Source: Streptosporangium sp. NBC_01495 (GTDB taxonomy: Bacteria; Actinomycetota; Actinomycetes; Streptosporangiales; Streptosporangiaceae). From it: 64,000 nucleotides of DNA. Below the pieces are notes generated by a model. That model did not search any database and was not told where the DNA came from. It was given only the letters and a program-made list of their open reading frames with translations. The position numbers were made by a program, and so were the translations under genes. This document shows, piece after piece, positions 1 through 6,635 of this stretch. The stretch is from the NCBI RefSeq assembly GCF_036250735.1, contig NZ_CP109430.1, positions 9,734,001 to 9,798,000 of the forward strand. Reading direction: 5' to 3'. Positions within the stretch are counted from its first letter, which is position 1, and every line of letters begins with the position of its first letter.

Positions 1-685
1 TGATCACGGGGGTTCTGTCGGCGTGAGTGATCCTGGTGACGTGAAGCAGAGGCGTGCCGGGCAAGAGGCTGAGCGCCGTCACCTCGTCCGGCATGGGCAT
101 CCGGGCGCGTACGTGCTCGGTCCAGCGCACGCCCTTCGTGCTCGTCTCGAAGTGGGCGTACAGCGCGACGGGCTCGGGCAACCTTGGATCGTCGGCCCAC
201 GGCGTCTTCGCCGCGACGCTGAAGGGCATGGTCAGCTTGTGGGAGCGTCGTGCGTCGCCCGCGATCTGGACGGTGGCCCGGACGAGCATGGGCTCCCCTG
301 CGGGGACGCCGAGAAGGTCGGCGTGCGCCACGGTGGCGTCTTCCCGGTAGAAGGTCGGCTCTCCCAGGTCACGCCAAACGGTGTCGCCGATCTCGGCATA
401 GATACCGTCCGCGCTACGTGTCAGACCGCGTTCCTCGGTGTGAGCGGGGCGTGCGTACGGCGAGCGGACAAAGGTGCCACGGGGACGCTTGACCTCGACC
501 AGGCCCTCACTCTTCAGCTCGTTGATGGCCTGGCGGATGGTGGGGCGTGACAGGCCGAACTCGTCGGCGAGCTGTTGCTCGGACGGCAGGAGCTGGCCGG
601 AGGGGAACGCTCCGGTGAGGATCTGTTCCCGCAGATAGTCGGCGACCTGCTTCCAGCGGGACACAGGAGCCTTGATCTCCACCAT
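1..685 (-). CDS. GntR-family transcriptional repressor (KorSA-like), 3' end beyond window
   Basis: The reading frame starts at ATG 685 and stays open to position 1, so the C-terminus lies outside the window (about 228 codons visible). The N-terminal ~75 residues form a GntR winged helix: the recognition segment contains LPSEQQLADEFGLSRPTIRQAI, followed by a wing ending GTFVRSP. The rest resembles a UTRA effector domain, with the typical LLGVPAGEPMLVR stretch and a late TPLLHVTRI strand. In pSAM2-type elements a GntR repressor (KorSA) controls pra and the transfer genes, and here the gene lies divergent from a transfer-gene block. Near-identical direct repeats at 759-805 lie just upstream and are its likely operators. 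Family assignment is firm; the KorSA role is inferred from context. Confidence 0.88.
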   Translation of the reverse strand, partial: MVEIKAPVSRWKQVADYLREQILTGAFPSGQLLPSEQQLADEFGLSRPTIRQAINELKSEGLVEVKRPRGTFVRSPYARPAHTEERGLTRSADGIYAEIGDTVWRDLGEPTFYREDATVAHADLLGVPAGEPMLVRATVQIAGDARRSHKLTMPFSVAAKTPWADDPRLPEPVALYAHFETSTKGVRWTEHVRARMPMPDEVTALSLLPGTPLLHVTRITHADRTPVI

Positions 686-751
686 CCGGTCTCCCAACCA
701 GGGCCCTGACAGGCCCTTAGAACCTTGCTTGTTTTCCCGGCTCGGGAACTC

Positions 752-805
752 TTGACAGAACGTAGTACGTTGGACGTACAGTCGTCAACGTACTACGTTG
801 GACGT
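752..805 (+). promoter_or_regulatory. Promoter with two 19-bp direct repeats, likely GntR operators
   Basis: AACGTAGTACGTTGGACGT (759-777) recurs as AACGTACTACGTTGGACGT (787-805), 18 of 19 bases identical and 28 bp apart, and each copy contains the self-complementary-looking core ACGTASTACGT. A TTGACA -35-like hexamer at 752-757 overlaps the first repeat, so a bound repressor would block the rightward promoter of the small-gene/transfer operon and possibly its own leftward transcription. Related half-sites appear again at 3865-3906 in front of xis-int. Confidence 0.65.
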
Positions 806-844
806 TGTTCCTAGAGTCCAACCTGACGAGAGGAGGGATGGCTT

Positions 845-988
845 ATGACCCGTACCGCCCCGATTCAGCGCGCCCGGCTCGTCGACGGAGTCCGCGTGCC
901 AGTGAACTCCCTGGTGAACCGGCTCAAGGTCCGTACGGCGACGTCCCGCTCGGGCACGACCGTTCCCGACCTTCCCTCAGGGGCGTGA
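845..988 (+). CDS. Small conserved-type AICE protein (47 aa)
   Basis: ATG at 845 follows an AGGAGGG ribosome binding site at 831-837. The 47-residue product begins MTRTAPIQRARLVDG and is basic, without membrane segments. Codon third positions are strongly G/C in this frame, whereas the overlapping frame opened by TTG 805 or ATG 838 gives a low-complexity Arg/Pro-rich product, so this frame is preferred. The TGA overlaps the GTG of the next gene (GTGA at 985-988), implying translational coupling. Function unknown. Confidence 0.55.
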   Translation: MTRTAPIQRARLVDGVRVPVNSLVNRLKVRTATSRSGTTVPDLPSGA

Positions 989-1191
989 CCGTGGACGTCC
1001 CCCTGTTCATCGTGTTCCTCGCCCTGGTCCTGACCGGTGCCGTGCTGGTGGCGTTCGTGATGCTGACCGTCAGCATCCGCGCCGAGGACCGCCGGATGAG
1101 CATGGCCCACCCACCCCGCACCCACGCTGAAGCCGCCACTCGGCGTCTGCTCGGAGTGCATGCCCGCCACCGCCGGAGCACCGGCTACTGA
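985..1191 (+). CDS. Small single-pass membrane protein (68 aa)
   Basis: Starts at GTG 985 overlapping the previous stop. Residues ~4-30 form one strongly hydrophobic helix (VPLFIVFLALVLTGAVLVAF), followed by a basic cytoplasmic-type tail rich in Arg and His. Small membrane proteins of this sort (Spd-like) accompany the TraB/FtsK DNA translocase in conjugative actinomycete plasmids and AICEs, where they affect spread between mycelial compartments. The Spd-type role is inferred from size, topology and position only. Confidence 0.5.
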   Translation: MTVDVPLFIVFLALVLTGAVLVAFVMLTVSIRAEDRRMSMAHPPRTHAEAATRRLLGVHARHRRSTGY

Positions 1192-1211
1192 GACGTGAGG
1201 AGGTGAAACCG

Positions 1212-1346
1212 TTGCGCACTCCCCTGACCCCGTTCGCTCGCCGCTGCCTGTGCGGTGCCCTGACCGACCCCGGCACCGCTCGATGCCACAAGTGCCGGGC
1301 TCGTGCCCGCTGGCACCGCCGCAAGGCCCTCCACGACGGCCTCTGA
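1212..1346 (+). CDS. Tiny Cys-rich protein, possible zinc ribbon (44 aa)
   Basis: TTG 1212 is preceded by GAGGAGG at 1197-1203 with suitable spacing. The product has CLC (residues 12-14) and CHKC (25-28), arranged CxC-x10-CxxC, followed by a basic tail, which suggests a small zinc ribbon. It lies in the same direction as its neighbours in a likely polycistron. No family is recognised. It is too short for most automatic gene calls, but the ribosome binding site, the Cys pattern and the position in the operon support it. Confidence 0.45.
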   Translation: MRTPLTPFARRCLCGALTDPGTARCHKCRARARWHRRKALHDGL

Positions 1347-1391
1347 TCCCCCGCCGCTCCCCATCGCACAACGAGAGGAGGTGAGACTCCT

Positions 1392-1580
1392 TTGACGGTG
1401 TCGATTCCCCTGGTCCTGTTCCTGAGCGCGGTCGCTTTCGTCGCCTGGCGCCACCTGGGACTGCGCCTGTGGCAGGCGCTCGTCTGCCTGCTGCTCGGCT
1501 TCTTCCTGGCCGCGACCACCCTCGCCCCCGAAATCCGCCGCCTGGTGAGTGCCGCCCTGAGCTGGTTCACCGGTTCCTGA
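1392..1580 (+). CDS. Small membrane protein (62 aa)
   Basis: TTG 1392 follows the ribosome binding site AGAGGAGG (1375-1382). Two hydrophobic segments (residues ~3-18 and ~26-45) suggest a two-pass membrane protein with a short C-terminus ending SWFTGS. It lies between other small ORFs and the transfer ATPase gene, as Spd-type proteins do in conjugative actinomycete elements. The specific function cannot be read from the sequence. Confidence 0.55.
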   Translation: MTVSIPLVLFLSAVAFVAWRHLGLRLWQALVCLLLGFFLAATTLAPEIRRLVSAALSWFTGS

Positions 1581-1611
1581 CCCGATCCCCCGACCGAAGG
1601 AGGGATGTCCA

Positions 1612-1932
1612 GTGCCCCACACCCACCCCTACCCCGACCGTGATCTTCAGGAGGTCATCACCCGCAACCGCACCGCCCGCCAGATCCTCACCGCCTTCTT
1701 CACCGCCGACCTGTTCCCGAGCGGCATGCGGAAGCTCGTCGAGACCGCCATGGATGACACGCTGAAGCTGGCCGCGGAGGTCGTTCGGCTCCGTGCCAAC
1801 CTCGCCACCGCTCGCCACAAGCGGGCGAACCTCATCGCCGCCGCCCGCGCCACCCTCGCTGCTCACCATGATGGCGAGACCGACCCACTCTGGTATCTGC
1901 GTGACGAGCTGAGCGACGGTGACGCCCGATGA
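1612..1932 (+). CDS. Hypothetical AICE protein upstream of transfer ATPase (106 aa)
   Basis: GTG 1612 follows AAGGAGGG (1599-1606). The product begins MPHTHPYPDRDLQEVI and looks soluble, helical and charged, with a probable coiled stretch around residues 45-85 (KLVETAMDD onwards). Its TGA overlaps the ATG of the FtsK-like gene (1929-1932), so the two are probably translated together. No recognisable domain. Position suggests an accessory of transfer or of its regulation. Confidence 0.6.
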   Translation: MPHTHPYPDRDLQEVITRNRTARQILTAFFTADLFPSGMRKLVETAMDDTLKLAAEVVRLRANLATARHKRANLIAAARATLAAHHDGETDPLWYLRDELSDGDAR

Positions 1933-3533
1933 GAAGGCGCCCTCTCTCCAGGCATCGAATCCAGCGCAACGCCCGCCGGCTCCGCAGGTCCGGTGTGGAA
2001 CCGATGATGCTCCTCAACGACGACATGGACTTCGGGTCCGTGGCGCTGGTGGTCGCCGGACGCTGGTTCTGGCGTTACCGCTCCGACCTCGCCCCGCTCA
2101 ACACGGTGCTGCTGGCGCTCACGGGCGGAGTGGTCCTGCACTCCTCCTACCCCACGTGGTGGTCCACCGTCCTGGTCCTCACCGGCGGCATCGCGGGGAC
2201 GCTGGCCCTGTTCGGCCGATGGGTCAACCTGGCCCGGAGCGCCGAACGCGGATATGCCTCCGTCATCGTCCTGCTGATCGGGGGGTGGCTGGCCGCGGCC
2301 ACGGTCATCGGCCCGTTCACCCCGCCGCTCCCGGCGGTTCTCGGGATCGGCGGGTTCGTTCTCGCCGTCCCATGGTGGGCGCACCGTCGCAGGCGCGCCC
2401 GTGTCCGCGTAGAACGCGCCTTGGACGCCTGGCCGGAGATCTCGGAGGCGGTCGGCCTGGCCGGTTCCCGTATCCAGTCCGCCGTGGTGGACCTGTGGGG
2501 GTGGCGCGCCCGGATCGCGCTGGCTCGCGGGCAGACCGTGGAAGACGCGATCGGGAGGCTCCCCGCCATCGAGTCGGGTCTCGGCACCCGCAGGGGAGCG
2601 GCCCGTATCCAGCCGATTCCCGAACGTGCCAACCGGCTGGAGCTGCGGATCATCGAAACCGATCCGCACGCCGACGCCATCGGATGGCCGGGCTCCTCGG
2701 TCACCTCCATCACCCAACCGATCGAGCTGGGCGTCTTCGAGGACGGCAGTTCCGTCCGTGTCTCTCTACTCCGCCGTCACGCCCTCGTCGGGGGTGTCGC
2801 CGGGTCGGGCAAGAGCGGTGGAGTCAACGTCATCCTGGGCAACCTCTCGGCCTGCCCCGACGTGATCGTGTGGGGCATCGACCTCAAGCGCGGCATGGAA
2901 TTGTTGCCGTGGGTCTCCTGCCTCGACAGGCTCGCCACCACCCCACGAGAGGCGGAGACCCTTCTTCGGGACGCCGTGGCCATCCTCGACGGACGCGCGG
3001 CGACACTCGCCCAGCGCGGGGAACGCACCTGGGAGCCTTCGGCGGAGGCACCCGCGTTGATCCTGCTCGTCGACGAGTACGCCGAACTCGTCGAGGACGC
3101 TCCCGGAGCGGTGCGCTATGCCGACTCCATCGCCCGGCGTGGACGCGCCCCCGCGACCACGCTCATAGCCGCCACACAGCGCCCCTCGCAGAAGGCCATG
3201 GGCAGCGGTGCCGTCCGTTCCCAGATGGACGTGCGGATCTCCTTCCGGGTGCGGGAACGCCGTGACGTGGACCTGATCCTCGGGCAGGGCATGCACAAGG
3301 CCGGTTGGCACGCCGACGCGCTCGACGCCCCCGGCAAGTTCCTGGTCAGCGCACCCGAGCACGACCTCCCACGCCGTGCCCGCACCTACCTGCTGGAGGA
3401 CGAGACCGTACGGCATGCGGCGGGGAGGCATGCGCCCCGCCGGCCCGCCCTCGATCCGGTGTCCGTGACCGCCGTCGAAGACGGGCCGGACGGCATGGTG
3501 GAGGAGCCGCAGGAGACCTGTACGGCGACATGA
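1929..3533 (+). CDS. FtsK/SpoIIIE-type conjugative DNA translocase (TraB/TraSA-like)
   Basis: 534 residues. Residues ~35-140 hold membrane segments (AVTVIGPF, VVLHSSYP and neighbouring stretches). The motor domain follows: Walker A GGVAGSGKSGG near residue 293, Walker B LILLVDEYAEL near 380, and an ATQRPSQKAMG stretch typical of FtsK-like motors. In actinomycetes such proteins move double-stranded DNA between cells as a single-protein transfer apparatus. The family normally ends in a winged-helix domain that reads element-specific 8-bp repeats; here the frame stops at 3533 and that domain continues in another frame (3532-3744), so the protein is probably truncated. ATGA overlap with the gene before it marks an operon. 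Confidence 0.9.
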   Translation: MRRRPLSRHRIQRNARRLRRSGVEPMMLLNDDMDFGSVALVVAGRWFWRYRSDLAPLNTVLLALTGGVVLHSSYPTWWSTVLVLTGGIAGTLALFGRWVNLARSAERGYASVIVLLIGGWLAAATVIGPFTPPLPAVLGIGGFVLAVPWWAHRRRRARVRVERALDAWPEISEAVGLAGSRIQSAVVDLWGWRARIALARGQTVEDAIGRLPAIESGLGTRRGAARIQPIPERANRLELRIIETDPHADAIGWPGSSVTSITQPIELGVFEDGSSVRVSLLRRHALVGGVAGSGKSGGVNVILGNLSACPDVIVWGIDLKRGMELLPWVSCLDRLATTPREAETLLRDAVAILDGRAATLAQRGERTWEPSAEAPALILLVDEYAELVEDAPGAVRYADSIARRGRAPATTLIAATQRPSQKAMGSGAVRSQMDVRISFRVRERRDVDLILGQGMHKAGWHADALDAPGKFLVSAPEHDLPRRARTYLLEDETVRHAAGRHAPRRPALDPVSVTAVEDGPDGMVEEPQETCTAT

Positions 3534-3744
3534 CCGCAAAACCGCCCAGGAGGTCTCGGAGGAGGCTCTCCTGACAGCCCTGCGCGACGCCCCCGACGAG
3601 GGGGTGAGCGTTCCCCGGCTCATGGAGGCGACCGGCATGAGTCGGCCGTGGGTGTACTGGCGACTCAACCAGCTCGACGCGCAAGGGGCGGTCAGACAGG
3701 TCAGCCGGGGGCGGTGGCGTAGCCCGGAGGTTGACTCTTCGTGA
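3532..3744 (+). pseudogene. Out-of-frame C-terminal winged-helix domain of the transfer ATPase
   Basis: This frame encodes EEALLTALRDAPDEG, SVPRLMEATGMSRPWVYWRL and a wing ending QVSRGRWRS, the usual C-terminal DNA-reading winged helix of TraB/FtsK proteins from AICEs. No ATG, GTG or TTG in frame lies near the domain's beginning; the first in-frame GTG (3604) is already inside it and lacks a good ribosome binding site. The simplest reading is a one-base frameshift in roughly 3500-3550 that separated it from the motor. A separately translated domain or a programmed frameshift cannot be excluded. Confidence 0.6.
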
Positions 3745-3825
3745 TCGTCTAATTGTCCAATGTCTCGCGCGTGTCTGCACGTAGGGGGCATGGACGCGGG
3801 ATTGGACAAGACATTAGACGATCAC
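3741..3825. repeat. Long inverted repeat between transfer gene and xis
   Basis: GTGATCGTCTAAT (3741-3753) is repeated in inverse orientation at 3813-3825, and TTGTCCAAT (3753-3761) is repeated inversely at 3801-3809. The arms flank about 40 bp. Both arms are perfect, so the region could extrude a cruciform or bind a dimeric protein at two sites. Candidates are an operator, a terminator-like structure after the transfer gene, or a transfer (clt-like) locus. Confidence 0.6.
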
Positions 3826-3859
3826 CCAACGTAGCCGCTTCATGGAGGGCATCCGAATT

Positions 3860-3915
3860 CTTTTGACGAACTACGTTCATCGTCTCACCGCGGACGTACG
3901 ACGTTCTTCCTTGGA
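3860..3915 (+). promoter_or_regulatory. xis-int promoter region with GntR-like half-sites
   Basis: A TTGACG hexamer (3863-3868) is followed by GAACTACGTT (3868-3877) and GGACGTACGACGTT (3892-3905), which share ACTACGTT and GGACGTAC with the repeats at 759-805. This suggests the same repressor controls both the transfer block and the xis-int operon. Confidence 0.4.
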
Positions 3916-3919
3916 TTCG

Positions 3920-4168
3920 GTGCCCTCCCGAAAGGAGGGATACACGACGAAGACCGCACCCCCGCCCCCGCTCCTCTACACGATCCCCGAAGCCGCCACA
4001 GCCCTCCGGATCAGCAGGACGAAGCTCTATGAACTCCTCTCCAAGAACGAGATCCAGTCCGTCCACATCGGGCGGAGCCGCAAGATCCCCGCCTCCGCCC
4101 TCCGTTCCTACGTCCACCGCCTGCAAGCAGAACAAGAGGAAGGTGATCGAAATGACCCGCCCCGATAA
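3920..4168 (+). CDS. xis: Excisionase-like MerR/HTH_17 DNA-binding protein (Xis)
   Basis: The core is a typical Xis helix-turn-helix: YTIPEAATALRISRTKLYELL, then VHIGRSRKIPASALRSYVHRL. Such proteins bend att DNA to favour excision by the adjoining integrase. The start is uncertain. An excellent ribosome binding site AAAGGAGGG (3931-3939) is followed not by ATG/GTG/TTG but by in-frame ACG codons at 3944 and 3947; the nearest usual in-frame starts are GTG 3920, TTG 3911 and ATG 3842, all on the wrong side of that site. The coordinates use GTG 3920. The gene overlaps the integrase start at 4152. Confidence 0.75.
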   Translation: MPSRKEGYTTKTAPPPPLLYTIPEAATALRISRTKLYELLSKNEIQSVHIGRSRKIPASALRSYVHRLQAEQEEGDRNDPPR

Positions 4169-5516
4169 GGGCACCAGAACGGCGAACGGAGAATCGTCGG
4201 TCTTCTTCAGCGAGTCCGACGGTTATTGGCACGGCTTCGTGACCATGGGAATCAAGGACGACGGCTCGCTCGACCGGCGCCACTGCAAGTCGAAGTCGGA
4301 GCAGAAGCTCAGAAAGAAGGTGAAGGAATTCGAGGCTGATCGCGAGGCGGGAAGGCTCGCGCAGACGAGCCGGGTGCCGACGCTGGCCGAATGGATGGCG
4401 TTCTACCTCGACACCATCTGCACGAGGCTGGTGGCGTCGGGGAAGATGGCGCCCCGCACTCTCGACGACTACCGGTCCAAAACGCGCGTGTGGATCATCC
4501 CCCTGCTGGGACAGCACCGCCTCAACCGGCTGCTTCCCGAGCACCTGGACAAGGCGTACAGCCAGATGCACCTGAAGGGCCGTTCCCCGAGCACGGTCCT
4601 CAAGGTCCACCGGATCCTCTCCCGCGCGCTGAGCGTGGCCGTGCGGCGGGAGAAGCTCAACCGCAACGTGGCGACCCTCATCGACGCGCCGGCCGCGGCC
4701 GACACGGAGATCGAGGCTTTCACCAGGGAGGAGGCCAGGCGCATCCTGAAGGCGGCCGAAGGGCGCCGCAATGCCGCCCGGTGGTCGGTCGCCCTCGCCC
4801 TGGGCATCAGGCAGGGCGAGGCGCTCGGGCTCCGCTGGTCGTACATCGACCTGGAGAGCGGGGTGATCCGGGCGTGGTTCCAGGTCCAGCAGGCCAATTT
4901 CCAGCATGGGTGTGAGGACCCGCACGCCTGCGGAGCGAAGTGGCACAGGCCGCCCTGCAAGACGCCGTGCAGAATCCACGTCCACACCCCGGACTGCTCG
5001 GCCAACTGCAAGAACCGCAAGCACGCGTGCCCGAAAAGGCCCTGTGGAAAAAACTGCGGGGAGCACGCGCGGTTCTGTCCCCGGCGGACGGGCGGGGGCA
5101 TCGTCTTCCGCCCCCGCAAGGGCAGGCGGAAGCTCACGCTCCAGTGCCCGCCGGAGCTGCTGCCCGTCCTGCGGGCACATCGCGAGACACAGGACCTGGA
5201 GCGGCTCATGGTGGGCGACGCCTGGCAGGATCACGATCTCCTGTTCCCGAGACCGAACGGGACGCCGGAGAGCCGTACGGAGGACTGGAAGGAGTGGAAG
5301 CGGCTCCTCAAGATCGCTGGAGTCCGCGACGGGCGCCTGCACGACGCCAGGCACACGGCCGGAACCCTGTTGATCGAACAGGGAGTGCACATCCGTGTCG
5401 TACAGGAGATCCTCGGGCACACACGGGTGACGACGACGGAGAAGTACACCCATGTGGCGGCCCCTCAGGTGCGCGACGCGACCGCCCGCATGGGAGCCGC
5501 GCTGTGGGGCGAGTGA
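4152..5516 (+). CDS. int: AICE tyrosine site-specific integrase
   Basis: 454 residues from ATG 4152, which has a GAGGAAGG site upstream and overlaps xis. An N-terminal arm-binding region precedes a SAM-like core-binding domain (SGKMAPRTLDDYRSK onwards). The catalytic domain shows the first Arg in GIRQGEALGLRW, LHDARHTAGT (H-x-x-R) and GHTRVTTTEKYTH with the nucleophilic Tyr. A Cys/His-rich insertion of about 60 residues (many CxxC and CxxxC pairs, encoded by ~4905-5080) interrupts the catalytic domain; such insertions occur in several actinomycete integrases and may bind zinc. The gene ends 84 bp before tRNA-Ser(GCT), the likely attachment site. Confidence 0.95.
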   Translation: MTRPDKGTRTANGESSVFFSESDGYWHGFVTMGIKDDGSLDRRHCKSKSEQKLRKKVKEFEADREAGRLAQTSRVPTLAEWMAFYLDTICTRLVASGKMAPRTLDDYRSKTRVWIIPLLGQHRLNRLLPEHLDKAYSQMHLKGRSPSTVLKVHRILSRALSVAVRREKLNRNVATLIDAPAAADTEIEAFTREEARRILKAAEGRRNAARWSVALALGIRQGEALGLRWSYIDLESGVIRAWFQVQQANFQHGCEDPHACGAKWHRPPCKTPCRIHVHTPDCSANCKNRKHACPKRPCGKNCGEHARFCPRRTGGGIVFRPRKGRRKLTLQCPPELLPVLRAHRETQDLERLMVGDAWQDHDLLFPRPNGTPESRTEDWKEWKRLLKIAGVRDGRLHDARHTAGTLLIEQGVHIRVVQEILGHTRVTTTEKYTHVAAPQVRDATARMGAALWGE

Positions 5517-5520
5517 GGCG

Positions 5521-5544
5521 AACTGCTCACCCAACTGCTCACCA
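5521..5544 (+). repeat. 12-bp direct repeats at integrase 3' end
   Basis: AACTGCTCAC occurs at 5521-5530 and again at 5533-5542, period 12, directly after the integrase stop; a third AACTGCTC lies at 5551-5558. They fall between int and the tRNA attachment site, where integrase arm-type sites are expected. Confidence 0.6.
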
Positions 5545-5552
5545 ACGAAAAA

Positions 5553-5593
5553 CTGCTCGTTCCTTGACGGGTCTAGCGTCAAGGAACGAGCAG
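5553..5593. terminator. Strong hairpin between int and tRNA-Ser
   Basis: CTGCTCGTTCCTTGACG (5553-5569) pairs perfectly with 5577-5593, a 17-bp stem with a 7-base loop. It lies between the convergent integrase and tRNA genes and would act as a bidirectional terminator; the stem also carries one of the AACTGCTC repeats. Confidence 0.8.
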
Positions 5594-5600
5594 CTCGGTG

Positions 5601-5690
5601 CGGAGGCTCGGGGATTTGAACCCCGGATGGGCGGTAAACCCAAACCGCATTAGCAGTGCGGCGCCATAGACCTGACTAGGCGAAGCCTCC
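5601..5690 (-). tRNA. tRNA-Ser(GCT), attachment site of the left AICE
   Basis: Read on the minus strand from 5690, the gene begins GGAGGCTTCGCC and ends AGCCTCC plus discriminator G at 5601 (90 nt, long variable arm as in tRNA-Ser). The anticodon loop CTGCTAA gives anticodon GCT (5652-5654), decoding AGC/AGU. The T-loop GGTTCAAATCC is present; CCA is not encoded. The tRNA is complete, and the integrase next to it argues that the element uses its 3' half as att core. The other att copy must lie left of the window. Confidence 0.95.
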
Positions 5691-5975
5691 TGGTGGCCGT
5701 TCGGCTCAGCACAGAGTACCGGCCATCAGGCGAGGCGGCAAAGCGGTTGACGATCGCGTCTCGGGCAAGAGTCGGAGGAGAGTTATCCACAAGTGGTGGA
5801 TAACTCTCCCCGACCCTGTGGACAAACTGAGGAGTCCGCAGCTGAGCATGGCGGAAATCCTGTGGATTCCCAGTTTGCGAGACGCTACATCTCACCAAGT
5901 GAACACTCAAGTGAACACCGTTGAGGCCCCTCGCCGCCCGGCGGGACGGGAGGAGACCTCGGGTGGTCACGGAGA
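5691..5975. other. Intergenic region with DnaA-box-like sequences and a palindrome
   Basis: GAGAGTTATCCAC (5778-5790) and its perfect inverse (5796-5808) form a 13-bp hairpin with a 5-base loop. The arms contain TTATCCACA (5783-5791), and TGTGGACAA (5817-5825) is the exact complement of the actinomycete DnaA box TTGTCCACA; TGTGGATT follows at 5860-5867. The hairpin could simply be the terminator of the leftward yceI-type gene. No coding region is seen here. Confidence 0.5.
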
Positions 5976-6539
5976 TCAGGCGGCCGGGTTGGCCTCGCCC
6001 TCGATCTCAATCTTGATCTTCTTGCCGACCAGGACGCCGCCGGTCTCCAGCGCCTGGTTCCAGGTCAGGCCGAACTCCTCGCGGTCGATCTCGGCCTTGA
6101 TCGAGAAGCCCCAGACGTCCTGGCCCCACGGGTTGGTGCCAGCGCCGCCGTACTCGACGGTGAGCTCGACCGGCTTGGTGACGTCACGGATGGTGAGGTC
6201 GCCGGCGAGGGTGAACTCGTCACCGGAGTGGCTGAGAACGCGGGTGCTGCGGAAGGTCAGCTCGGGGAACTTGTCAGCGGAGAGGAAGTCGTCGCTGCGC
6301 AGGTGGCCGTCGCGGTCGGGGGCGCCGGTGGTGATGCTCGCGGTCTTGATCGAGATCTGCGCGGAGGAGTCCAGGGGGTTCTCGGCGATGGTGACGGTGC
6401 CGGCGAACTCGTTGAAGTGACCGCGAACCTTGCTCACCATCATGTGCTTGACGACGAAGCCGATCTGGGTGTGGGCGACGTCCAGAGCGTAGGTGCCCGG
6501 GGCGGGGATCTGAAGGTTCTCCCAGGTCCGAGTGGTCAT
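5976..6539 (-). CDS. YceI-family lipid/isoprenoid-binding protein
   Basis: 187 residues; YceI lipocalin-like fold throughout: PAPGTYALDVAHTQIGF near the N-terminus, KVRGHFNEFAGTVTI, RDGHLRSDDFLSADKFPELTF, and FGLTWNQALETGG near the C-terminus. These match the conserved YceI pattern; family members bind polyprenoid or amide lipids. No signal peptide, so it is probably cytoplasmic, as usual in actinobacteria. It is divergent from a marR-type gene, with a palindrome at 6598-6611 between them, suggesting control by that regulator, as known for several YceI/MarR pairs. Confidence 0.93.
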   Translation of the reverse strand: MTTRTWENLQIPAPGTYALDVAHTQIGFVVKHMMVSKVRGHFNEFAGTVTIAENPLDSSAQISIKTASITTGAPDRDGHLRSDDFLSADKFPELTFRSTRVLSHSGDEFTLAGDLTIRDVTKPVELTVEYGGAGTNPWGQDVWGFSIKAEIDREEFGLTWNQALETGGVLVGKKIKIEIEGEANPAA

Positions 6540-6597
6540 TTTCTACTCCCGAAGAGATACTTGCTGGGTGGATGCTTGCGTCAACAGATTTCTACAC

Positions 6598-6611
6598 GAG
6601 GAATATTCCTC
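6598..6611. promoter_or_regulatory. Palindromic operator in yceI-marR intergenic region
   Basis: GAGGAATATTCCTC is a perfect 14-bp palindrome, and the flanks extend the symmetry (ACGAGG on the left, CTCGT on the right with one extra base). It lies 25 bp before the MarR start and 59 bp before the YceI start, the expected place for MarR binding. Confidence 0.6.
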
Positions 6612-6635
6612 TCGTCAACTACTGTCGGGTAGGGT

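Noticed and set aside
805..1191. 128-aa frame from TTG 805
   Set aside because: Its first 50 codons are low-complexity and overlap a better frame (845-988) with a good ribosome binding site; only the part from GTG 985 is kept.
4011..5582. 523-codon antisense frame over int
   Set aside because: Shadow of high GC third positions; Arg/Leu/Pro-rich with no motif, and int has all catalytic residues.
4940..5653. Long plus-strand frame ending RGFEPRMGGKPKPH
   Set aside because: Out-of-frame reading of the integrase running into tRNA-Ser(GCT).
5778..5870. Chromosomal origin of replication
   Set aside because: DnaA-like boxes are present but few, and dnaA, dnaN and an AT-rich unwinding region are absent.
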